From positions 28,009,875 through 28,073,874 of the forward strand of contig OZ024895.1 of the NCBI GenBank assembly GCA_964017195.1: a stretch of 64,000 bases of DNA, given 5' to 3'. The translations under genes and the position numbers were made by a program. The notes below the pieces were generated by a model, which saw only the letters and a list, made by a program, of their open reading frames with translations, was not told where the DNA came from and made no database searches. The DNA comes from Siderastrea radians (taxonomy: Eukaryota; Cnidaria; Anthozoa; Scleractinia; Rhizangiidae). Shown piece after piece: positions 31,093 through 43,000 of the stretch (the stretch's first letter is position 1; each line of letters starts with the position of its first letter).

Positions 31093-34000
31093 GTAAGGAG
31101 AAACTTACCGAGTTCATTGAAATCCATACACTAATATCCATTAAAAAGGCCAAAAACAATCCAGGAAAACAGAAAGCAACGTTTGAAGTATTTTTTTTTT
31201 AGTTTTCTCGTTGGGTGCTTTGTTGGTGTTAGTCGGAAATTGACGCTCGGAATCTAACCCCTCTGGACGACTTCCATGGCTTTCATAATACATAAATGCG
31301 AAGATTGTCCATAACTTAATTATCTAATGATTTCCAGGTGAACCAGTTTTTAAGAGGAGACCTGAACTGGTTGCAGTCATCACTGGAGGAGATTAGGTCA
31401 TAAGAGGACTCCACGAAAACCTTACGATGAATGGCTTGCAATCCTATGACCCTGAAACCAATGACAATGAAGGAATGAAGTTTACTTGGAGTTATGGGAC
31501 GACAAAAGGAACAAATATAGACAATATCCATTTACTCAGACAAGGCTCATTTGCACCATTAAACAACTCCAACATTGAAAACCTAGGAGTTGCTTCAGGT
31601 CTCGCCACTTCGATTGATATCAAGCTTTTCCATTACAACGAAACAGTCGTTGTCAAGTTGACTGTGGCAAAGGACTACCGCGTTTCAAGTGCATTTCAAG
31701 TTGTTCATTTTGTAAGAGGAGATCCACCAAAAATATCACAACGGTAAGATGTTAATTTTTCAGCATTAATTAATTATTGCTGAATTAACTTGTATCTTTA
31801 TTTGATGGTCAGAAAATATTTTCACTTTCTAATAAATCAGCCGGGGTTTCCTTCTAACATTTGCATATCTAGACTGCTTTGCTTACCCAACAGTGTAAGG
31901 CTCTGCAATACATAATTTGAAGATTCCTCATTCATTAAACAACAAAAAAATCACAAAATTCGGTTAAGCCTCATATAGATGCCGAAAAATCGATTTATTA
32001 AGGTAAGCCTCCAGTTTACGAAATAGCCGAGGGCTAGAGATATATGTTATTCACCGGCCGGGAGGTCCGTATAGGGAAAAACTGTGCCCAAGGTCTTGAG
32101 TACGGCCCAAGGCCGCAGGCCGAGGGCCGTACTCAAGACCGAGGGCACAGTTTTTCCCTATACGGACCGACCTAGGCCGGTGAATAACGTGTTTATTTTT
32201 TTCTGCAATTCTGGAGGTGGAACGAGGCGAATTGGTTTGAGAAGTGTTTGTAAACAGTCCTTCTACGTGCGCTAGTTCCCAAGATCAAAGCTAAGGTAAA
32301 ATTATTTTAGTGCCCGCAACTTGCGAAAAAGAGCCGCTGGCAAACTGTAGGGATAAAGGATAGACTAACGATAAGACAGAACTAAAAATATATCATAAAA
32401 CAATAAGCGTTAGGAACAAACCCCGACGTCTCATAGCAAGAATAAAGAAATAAGCTTTGGTTTGTTGAAAAAGAGATCACACGTTTAAATTTGGTTTTCA
32501 GTACCGAAAGATTTTTAGTGAAAACTAAGGCTTACACGCCACAAATTCCACCGTGTTTCTTAATATTTCAAACATTTTTGTTTCTTCTTGGTCAAGATTT
32601 TCGCAAATCGATACTTAGAGAAAACTCAACTGTATAAAAAAACCTGTTGACATGCAGCAGTTCTTGTCGATCCAAGACACAGCGTTGCGAGGTTTCTTGT
32701 TTGACTATTTTAGCTAACAACCATTAGAACATGGTCACACCCACTCATCCAATCAGTGTCCAGCATTTCGATGCTCTATATTCCATAAACTGCCTTAAAT
32801 TATGTAAAGTGGCGGGGGCTTTGAAGCACAGGGAAATTGTGGGGGTAAAATTACAGAGAATTTCTGCATTCATTAGTGGTTCTATATAGAGCATACTAAT
32901 GAGGCATTCTTTTCCTTTGTTTGGAAGCCTCATTAGTATGCTGTATATAGAGCATACTAATGACTAAGTAGAAACTACTAATGAATGCACAAATTCTCTG
33001 TGAATATTTATAACTAAATCGATAAAATCAACAGCTTCAACGGCTTTATTTTTTGCGTTTTAACAGAAAAATGCAATCTTACGGTATAATAGCATAGCAA
33101 AAAGCAAATCGAAAGAAAAACCATTACTTTACATGGAATACGAACTGTTCAGACCTTAATTGAAACAGAAGGACAGACTTGTTTCTCCGTGTTTACCAGA
33201 CTACGAGTGTTGTACTTGAACTTGACTTAATTTGGCCTCTTGGAGTTTCCTGCGGGTTCCCCACTTGCTGGTGTCGGTGGTTGTAGCGCCTCGAAGACTG
33301 CTTTCACCAGTGTAAATCTAGAAAATCTTTAGCGGCGATCACTGCCTCGAGTTCCAAATTTCCGTGTATTGGCTCATGGCTGTTTACACACCAACTACGA
33401 TAAACCGCGCAGTGAAGCACTCTAAAACATTGCACCTCAAAGGCATGCGTACAATAGCGAAAATATCGTAAACAAAATAGCAACGTGATTTCATGGTGAG
33501 AACTAAAAAAATAAAATGCAAAAATATAATCTGCACGCTAAAACGAAATTCTTCGTGGGTGTGACCATGTTCTAAGACGGTTAGACAATGAACGCTCGTG
33601 TCCTATGGGATATAGCGTCCCTCGCAAGATAGAATGCCACTCGGCCTGCGGCCTCGTGGCATTCTATCTTTGCTCGGGACACTATATCCCATAGAACACT
33701 CGCGTTCATTGTCTAACCCTTACTTAATAATCATATTGTTTTGAATGAAGCTAAATGGGACGAGATTAGAAAAGAGATCTCCGAGGAAAATCACGAAATT
33801 TCAACCGAGAAACATAGGTCAAAAGACTACCTTGCAGTTAACCCGTCTTAAATCAAATGGCGTGTCAATAAGAAAACTACAACTCGAAAAAAACAAGCCA
33901 GCAAAATTTTCTTAACAAAAACACAGGAATACTCGCCTTTTTCGGAGAATAACCAGGCCTTTTATTCCATTGCTGATCTTTCCTTTCACTTTACAACGGC

Positions 34001-37000
34001 TAGAGAAAGAAAAGTTCCATTTTAAGAAGAAAAATCCAACGTTTTGTTGTGCTGGAGTAAAATGATTTCACTTCAAGTTTTCCCGCAGATTAGAGCGGTC
34101 CGTACGCGGGGTCCGGATGGGAAAATCCGGACCGCTGGAGCGCGCGTCATTAGCCAATCAGATTCAACGATTTAGGATTCCGGACCGCTGAGATGCTTCA
34201 GACAATTATAAAATTGGTTATTTTTTTAAAAAAAATAGACCGGTTGATTCGTTTCCATGAAATAGTGCGCCCAGAGTGGTAACATCAACAATTTAAAACG
34301 TAGGCACGCAATGCCTGCAGAGCCGATGAAATTTATTGTGACAACATACGAGTTTTACACCATTGCAGTGCAGTTCCACCCTAACCCCCTCAACCCCGCC
34401 TCCCCCTCCCCGAAAACTTATCGTTAACCGTCATAAAACCGGGTAACGAGCAGCATGACTACGTGAGAGTTAATTATAGCGTGTCGACATTAAAATTGCG
34501 CACGAAGTAAGTAAAGCTCTTCGTTTCCCTTTTCTTCAAAGACAACATATTCCAACGCGTCTGTTTCTTGCATTTTTGACGTTTTCAAGCCTTGAAAGGC
34601 GTCAAAACAAAAACAAAACTACTTACCCCAACTGAGGTCGAACCAGGACCACTTTCTTAGCAGGCTTGCGCTATATCAATTGCGCCACGGTATTCACAAC
34701 TGTAAATTTATCGCCAATTTTTGGACTTACCTCTTTGCACGTGACATCGCGCCTCGATCGAAATAAACACGGGTATTTTTTTTCCTGGGGAAAATGTGTC
34801 CGAACCGGCGCAAAAACTATGGTTGTGGACGGAAGAGACCAGAAGCCACTAGTTCTGTTACGTTTGGTACCGGGGCCGCTGCTGAATGCTGCGAACTCAA
34901 GCGATATAAACTTCGACGCCGATCTTGTTCGCTGGAGTCGATCAGCTCTCGGTTCCGTACGCAGTTCCGATTATAATTATATCAGCTCTTCGCATTGATC
35001 GGTTCTGATTTTTTCTTTTGGTACATCACATTACAAGTTATGGTTCACATTTTTGCGTTTTACAAAGTGTTTCTGCTTCGCACCAGAACACGAAAACTCA
35101 CACAGTACCCCCCGGCCTCATAGGCGAAAGAAAGACAGCAAGCGTTGAACTTTTAGGTTCTGACATTAGCCTATGACGTCACGTCAGTGACGTCATCGGC
35201 TAAAATGGCTTGCTCTCGAGACGGTCAAAGGAATTATGGGTTTAGTTTTGTTTTGTAAAATGGTTTAATTTAGACAAAGAACGACAAGTCCATACATACA
35301 AAACGAGCAGAAGTTAACGTTTCAAACTTGCCTGAGCAAAGCTTGCGCAATTTGTAGTCTTTCAAAAATTCTAGAAAAGTCACCTACTACAAGAACAACA
35401 GTACGGTTGTTTGTTTTAAATATATAATATATAGATTTAGCCAAGCCTAAAAGCGGAGCCGCGAAGGAATAAACTGGTGTTCGTTTCTCAAAAATAGTCC
35501 TGAAACTTTTCGGTCTGAAATATATTTCGGGGCTTTTTTTGTCTCGTTCGCTTTCGAAAAGTGTTTCTCAAAAAGCCTGAAAGTGTTCCGAATTGTCCTC
35601 CAATATTTTGGGGATCTGTTCTGTAAAACCAAGCTCGAAAGGTCATTCTAGAGGCTGAGCACAGCTTGATTATTTTACTCACGAGCCGTCTTGCTTGGTG
35701 TTTGCAATGTTTCTATATCCTGTCATTAACTGTCAAGGCTTGTCAAATCTCCTTGGATTATTGGCTGTTCGCTTGAATGAACTTGAAACGGCGCTCATTT
35801 ACAAAAACAAAATAAAAATTATTCGATTATTTAAATGGGTTATCTTCATCGCGTTCGGATGTTAACAAATAACATGAACTGCTACTAAATAAAAATATTA
35901 GTCTGGTCAAAAATTTATAATGACATTTCACCGGCATTTTACTGGGACTACCCGAAAGAAAGGATCTGGGGAGCTTCGAAGCACTTGTAATAAACTTATT
36001 GAAGAAATGTCGTGTAGGTTTTAGCAGCCGCGAAAAAATTCAAGCACTTTGAGGAACACACATTACTTACCGGATAAAATAGCTTTAAACTCAAAACTGC
36101 TCCGCTTATAGTTACTTAAGTAACCCTTATATTTCGTTCTTTAACTTGAGACCATCGAGATTGAAAACAAACAAACAAACACCGTCCAAACATTCTTAAC
36201 TCTGTGACATAAGTTTTGCGGCTGCAAATTGTCTGAAATTCGAGCGCTTTTAAAAATGCCCAGAACTGTTTTTGGAAGCTTTTCGGATATAATAGGTTTA
36301 AACCGACAACTGCTTCGCTTATAGTTTTTCAAATAACTGTTATATTTCGTTCTCTAACTAGAGACCATCAAGATTCAAAACAAAGAAACGTCAAACACGC
36401 TTTAATTAAATAATGCCGGCATAAGTTTTGCGGATGCGAAGTAAGCCTATATAAAGTTAGGCGCTTTGAGGAACGCACAAAACTGTTTTGGGAGGCTTTT
36501 GGGATAAAATAGCTGTAAACCGACAACTGCTTCGCTTAAAAGATTATTACTATTGAAAACGTCTAGGACAAGAAAATCGACAGTTACACAAAGAGATGGA
36601 CCGGACAGTCAAAATTGAAAGCAAAGCTTGTGCAGTTGTCTTGCGGCTGTGCTTAGACCTACTGTTATGAATAACCAAACACAAAATAATGGACAGAGAA
36701 ATCATTTTTGAAAAAAGTTTATTCGAAAACCTGTAAGTTTATACTTAAATGCAATTCGCGTTACACTTCCAAAATCGTAGGTCGGTCCTCGCGAGTGAAA
36801 TCGGCTGAGCATGGCAAAATATTCAAGAGTCTGTCACAAATCTGAGCGCGTTTTCTAATAATTTGTTAAAGTCAGAAGTAAATGACCATTTCAAAACGTA
36901 ATTTCTTTCATCGTAATACTCGAAATCATGTACCTTAGACCCTAAAAACTTCACTTACTCAGTTGTGTTTCAGAACAGGGCAAACTCTCCGCCGTGAAGA

Positions 37001-40000
37001 AAACAAAGCGATGAAGTCCTTTGAATGCAGCTTTCGTAACTTGAACTTTTTGCCTTCTACCAGTATTCTTTTAAACTTTTTTTTCCATTTATAGATATTA
37101 CATGTTTTTTTTTGTCAAGTATAAAACTTCAGTACTCTCGAGCAATCGTTAAATGCTAAAGAAGCTGAAGCTTTTAAAGAAACCTCTTTTTCAAAAGCGA
37201 CGATGGTCATGCGATTTCCCGCCAAGAAAAACGCTGGTTGCCCAAAAGCACCGCGCGATTTCCCGCCAAGAAAAGATGGCATTCTCTACCCCCGTCGGGT
37301 TGTCTTGGACTTCCCTCCCCCTCCCACAGAGTCTGTGCGGACGGACGGACGTACGGACGTACGGACGGACGGACGGACGGACGGACGGACGGTCACGTGA
37401 CTATTACGTCAGAATCAAAATTTCTTGGATTGCTAGTTTGCCAAATTTCCTTAGCAATGGAGCTCCGCTGGCGGGCCTTGCCCGCAGGCTCCGCTATAAC
37501 ATGTACTGACGATTCACTGTTCGCCTTGACTCTGATGATGACTTTCGCTCAGGTTGTCGAAACGTCCGTCAATGTCACCACAAATAGTCCTTCTCAGGAC
37601 TACACTCACCCGGACGATCATAATTTACCCACTTATTGTTCAGTTTGTGGCAAAAAAAAGGTTAAATTAGGCAAAATAGGGTGAAGCTTCTCCTTTGGCA
37701 GGAGTAGTTCGCTCATATTTCTTCGACTGTGATTAAATTAAAATCAAAAGGAAGGCATTAGCCAAAAAAAGAATACGACAGACTTATATTCGTTACCTAG
37801 TCTGCGATTCCCAGTCAGCTATCTTGCGTCAGTTTCTACGGTACTAAAAGTTCTGGTATGTCGGGAAAACCTTGCTAATAAAACTCTTGATTTGAAGACG
37901 CAAAAGCTGTACAAGTCGTATAGAAGATATAAGTCTTCTCTGAAAAAAAAACACTTCTATTTTGTGTAAACGCGAAACCAATCGTCGTCTGAACTCCCAC
38001 CGAGATCACAGAAACGTTTTTTTTATCTCGTGCGCGGTTAGGCTCGATTACTAGCTGCTGTTCGAGAAAATGAGCCCGCACTCATCCCCCCTCTCTCTCG
38101 GGGAGGAACAAAGACTGGACTCGGGAGAGCGGCGGAAATCGAGCCTACTGTGCAGTGTTCATTAGGACATAAATGGGTTCACTTGAGCACTTTAGCTTAC
38201 ACTGCATAATTAATTGTCTGACTTCTCAGTTGTGTAGACAGTACTGCGGGACGCACCAATTTGTGTACCCAATCAAATCCTCAATGCCGCGAATTCCCTT
38301 CTTAATTATTCACGATCAACCTGCTTCCGTCTGGCCCCGTAGCTAAGTCGGTAGAGCGTCAGTGATTAAAATCCAGGGTCGGGGGTTTAAATTCCACCGA
38401 GGTCAGAGAAATTAATCTTTATAAGGGCAATGCTCAGTAGCAAATGAATGGGTTCACGTCAGCACTTAAACTTATACTGCAGAGTCAATGCTCTGATTTC
38501 TCAGTCGTACTTTGGTATAGTCTAGCAGACTGGAATACCTCGCCTGGAGTGGATCCTCGAACTTTCGATAAGAGGAGGCTCATTGCCAACTTACACATAT
38601 CACTTCAAAAGCCAAAGAAATGTAGCTCAGTTTTAGCAAAATTAAAAGAATGGATATAAACCAATGGATCATTTCCTGAAAAACAAGCTTCCTAGATCGG
38701 CCACTGCTCTGGCAGTTCAATTTTTAAACCTCGTGATTTATCAATGTTTTGACAGGTTCTTTCTGCGTCTTGGGATGGATTTCTCAACTGTTCCTGCAAC
38801 CACTTGACTTCATTCGGAGGAAGCCTTCTACCAAATCAAACCGAACACGGACCCGCGTATTGGCCGGGTGGACAGACAGTGGTGGTTCTTCTGACTGTAC
38901 CGGTTTTTGTGACGTATTTTGTTTTGCTGATTATCGTCAGAAGAGCGGATAGAAAGGATGCTGCTAGGAGAGTAAGTTACTGCGGATACCACTGGTTCAC
39001 TAACTACATAATTATGTCAAAAAAAATACGCCGCGTAGAATTCCCGGACACATCCGGGAATTTAACTGGCTAGAAACGCATTTAAGCCATGTGGTGGTCT
39101 TTAAAATATGGCGGAGTTATAGGATTTGCCGGAACAACTTCCAGTGGATCTTGCCTCTTGTTGAGACAATTTCCTAACGATGTCTAATTGAGTACCACCT
39201 GAATAGAAATGACGAGATACATCATATTCCAGATCTTACCTCAGATTAAACCCAGATAATCGGATCGCACTGGTTTCTTAGGCGGCCGTCGTGCGCATGC
39301 GCACGTCGCGCCGACTCATAAAATGGACGTATTTTGTTTTTCCTTTTCTTCGTCGTCGTTGTCGTCGCTAATAGTCGTCGGTCACTTGACTTAGTCCTCT
39401 TTGTGTCCCGCTGCCAACAGACACAACTGCACATCATAGCTTGTTTTGCTAGCTTTCAATCTTCAAGGCAATTTTCTCTTTTTGTTATAGTGTCCATTTT
39501 CTCGATTTCGGAAAATAAGTCACTGGATTCCCGTGAATATCTGAATTTGGCTGCCTTCAATGAAGAGGCTAATTATATATTCAAAATGAAAATTGACCTT
39601 TGAACGACAATTGCATCGCTGTTATAAAAATAGATTGCAAGTAGCCTGCACTCGTGTCGTTAGGATCCAAATGGAACTCTTGCCTGAAGGCTGAAGCATT
39701 TGTCGTGAATGCCTAGGGGCCGTACATCACGATATCACGGTTTAAGAACTATTTATTTATCCAGGTAAAGCTACAGGGTTTTCTCTCTCTCTGAAAAGCG
39801 TCTCGCAAAAAACTCGTACGAAGGTCACCGATTACAAAGCAAAACAAAGTTCTCAAGTTGCTATTGATTTTATTAGTCAAATACCGGACATTCTCCTCGT
39901 GAATAGTCATCTGTCCCCGGTAATACGTTTACATACATTTAATTCCTTACATACCGGAAGCGCAAATTGTCCATAACAGGTCACCGGAAGCCAAGAACTA

Positions 40001-43000
40001 GCAAAGTTTTTTTTTTAAAGAAACCTATTTTCCTTAGGGAAAGGGGAGGGGGGTGAGAGACTATCGGCCGCATGTAAATTCTTCAGCATTTCCTGTTCCG
40101 CTAAAAATCAGCCTCCAAGTCACCATTTTTGTATGGAGAACACCGCTTCGAAGACTTTCTTGAAAAGGCCAAAGGTAGCGACGAATTCAAAGGGTACCAG
40201 TGGAAATGTTGACATCTTTCTTACTCCTTCAAAACGTTTTTATTTTCCTTTGAAGACTATGAATTTAGCCTGAGCCCGTGAGGGGAGGTCCTCGCGAAGG
40301 AAAAATTCAGAAATCTTCTTTAAAAGTCGTGAAAAATTTTTCACGAATCGGAGCCGCCATCTTTTGTTTTTCAAAACCAGTTTCCAGTACTACACGGCTG
40401 TTCCGTAGTGATTACTTCATGTATTCTTCATATAGTAACGCCACGGGAAAAAAAGCAACACAACACTAACCCCCTCCAGGACGGGATTTTTTTGTTGACC
40501 GCACTGGACTGACAATTCTACGCGACGAAGAGAATGTTTACCTGCTATCTAAGGGTATCCAAATATAAAACAATCAACCGGGAATCACTGTATCAGTAAG
40601 GCGCCCCAGGCAAACAGACTCAACATCATCCAACGGAGTCCAACTTTGTTGCACGACGTTCAGCAAGGTGGCCAAACGATTTAAACACTTCCATTCAACG
40701 TTGAATTCAGTATGTCGCACGCGTTTGGCCACCCATTCGGGTGATTTTAGATGATGTAGAATTGTGTTGCCGGTAAGGTGATGAACGAAAATGGGTTCCA
40801 TCAACGGCCCTGGTCTCACTTGCGGAAACACTTTTGATGTTGAGCTCGAGGCCCAGTTCTGTCACACAAGAAATGTTACACGCACATTGTCTTTCTGAAT
40901 GGGTACTGGCGACATAGTTCTGTGGCTTGTGCGCGACTTTACCTTTTTACCTAATGTAGGCACCTATTGTCAGAATTTTGCGTGGTGCATCAATTAGTTC
41001 AGTATCAAAACCATCTGCTGTCATGGAAAGTAATGAGGTCGCAAACCCTAGCTACATACCGTATTTTCTCTTTAAAGCACCAGCTATGGACAAAACTTGA
41101 CGATTTTAGGTCTGTCAACAAAGGATCTTATTAGAAGGGGGCTGAAAAGAGGGAGGATCTTCTTACATTTGTCCAATTCAAAGTTTTGTGTTAACCAGAT
41201 ATGAAGTATACTACTGATTGGAACAACTTTTCATACTAATAAAAATCCATTTGATATCGTTTCTTAGTCCTGTCATGCAAGAGACCTCCCCGCGTCCTCA
41301 AGTAGTGCTTATGAATATGAAATAACCGTAACAACAGGCATTTGGTTTAATGCTGGCACAACAGCAAAGGTTGCCATGGAGATTTGTGCTTCCGAAGAGA
41401 ACACAGGGATTCTGTATCTAAACACCGAAGATTCAGATGAATCGATGTTTTGTCGTGGAAGCACGGAGAAATACGTAATAAAGTTAGAAAAGCCGCTGGG
41501 TTTTGTGCGTGGAGTACGCATCGGACACGACAATTCTGGAATAAGTCCTTCTTGGCTTCTTGAAGACGTTGTCATTACCGACAAGCAGACGCTAAACTCG
41601 TGGAAATTTTTTAGTAGCCAGTGGTTAGCTCTTGAGCGAGGTGACGGAAGAATAGAGCGAATTTTGGGATTTTCAAGAGACAAATCAAACTTCAATAGGG
41701 AGGTAATACAACGGTTTTGGAAGGCACTTGCAGAGAAACATATCTGGGTGTCTGTCTTGACAAGGCCACCAAGAGACAGATTTTCGAGAGTGCACCGGTT
41801 ATCGTGTTGTCTTTCAATACTGTTGTCAGCCATGCTTGCTAATTGTATTTTGTTACCTAACGAACTGAACAGGAAATCGTCACAGGTCATCCAAGTAGGG
41901 CCCCTTTCATTTTCCTGGAGACAGGTTAAGGTTGGAATTCTAAGTGCTCCTATCGTTGCACCAAGCCACATTTTCATTGCATCCTTGTTCGACAAAGGGA
42001 GTTCGAGAACACCTGACCAGGGGAGACTTTCCTACACCGTGGGGAACTGGTTAGTTAACGTTGCGTGGTTTTTATGTTTCTGCACCTGCGCTGTTTCAGC
42101 AACATTAACACTACGTTCTAGTGAAGCTTGGGAAAAAATGACATATGGACAGTGGTTGTTTTCATTGTTTATAACATTTATTATAGACTTTATTATGATA
42201 GAGCCTGCTAAAGCTTTTCTCACAGCTTTGCTTTTGGCGACCATACTAAGAAGGGAGAGAGGGAAGAGCGACGAATTCTCGACCCTTGAGGAAACTTGTT
42301 CCAAGTCCCCCAAAGAAAGGTTATGGACGATGGAAATAACCAAAATTGAGGCAATGCGACGATGTCAGGCGAAGAAACAGAACGTATCACGATTCTTCGT
42401 AGAACTATTTGTTTACTGCATGTTCATCATTCTGCTGATGGTGGTGTGTTACGGAGATAAAAATGATCATCGGTATTTTATGACAAGGTCGACTCGTGAC
42501 GGCCTACCACAATTTCATAAGGTGAGCGATCACTGTATTCCTTAAAATGCATTCTTTCCCATTTGCGTGCGTATTTTTCACATGATGATTCTCAAAATGC
42601 CATAAAAATTTTCATTTTTTTGAATAAAATATTTTTATGGCATTTTAAGAATCACAGGATCTGTCCAACACAGTAATTACAAGGAGGTATTTATTACATC
42701 CAGACTGGAGTTGCTGTCACCTTTATGTAAACGTGGCCACGTCTGAACTTGCCATAGATCAAGCTTCGCTTTCGAGTTGCGAGCGATAAAGTTGCACAGT
42801 AGATTTCAGTCAGAAATCAGTCGCGTGATTTTGGAGCGAAAAAATGTTTGACACATCGAAAATTTACTCGTCCGGATCAAAAGAAGTAATCAGAATACTG
42901 TGCAGGGAAGAAGTCCATAGCTCACTGAGGTAACCGATGAAAGCAGTTTCATTCGTCAAGCCACAAAACCAGAGCGTGTGGAAATTTAAAAGTTACGGAC

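Larger units (their letters stand above)
31744..38755 (+). other. 7 kb intron/gap where REJ exons are expected but not seen
   Basis: I found no exon with phase 2 entry and REJ content (the family normally continues with a Cys-rich segment after KISQR), nor the C/W-rich first half of the GPS fold. The stretch is largely palindromic elements (32045-32188, 32722-33718, 34089-34195), tRNA-derived pieces (34620-34690, 38333-38404), a 213-bp tandem repeat, an ACGG tract and a ribozyme-like repeat. Very short exons could have escaped notice. Confidence 0.5.

Noticed and set aside
37153..37684. Three overlapping plus-strand ORFs with TDGR repeats
   Set aside because: They translate the (ACGG)n microsatellite and the ribozyme-like repeat. 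Several frames are equally open, so this is not a gene.
38333..38404. Functional tRNA-Lys
   Set aside because: The anticodon stem does not pair and the loop lacks the invariant U before an anticodon, so it is treated as a SINE head or pseudogene.
41309..41995. 228-codon minus-strand ORF
   Set aside because: Antisense shadow of the PLAT exon, which has clear domain motifs and splice sites on the plus strand.
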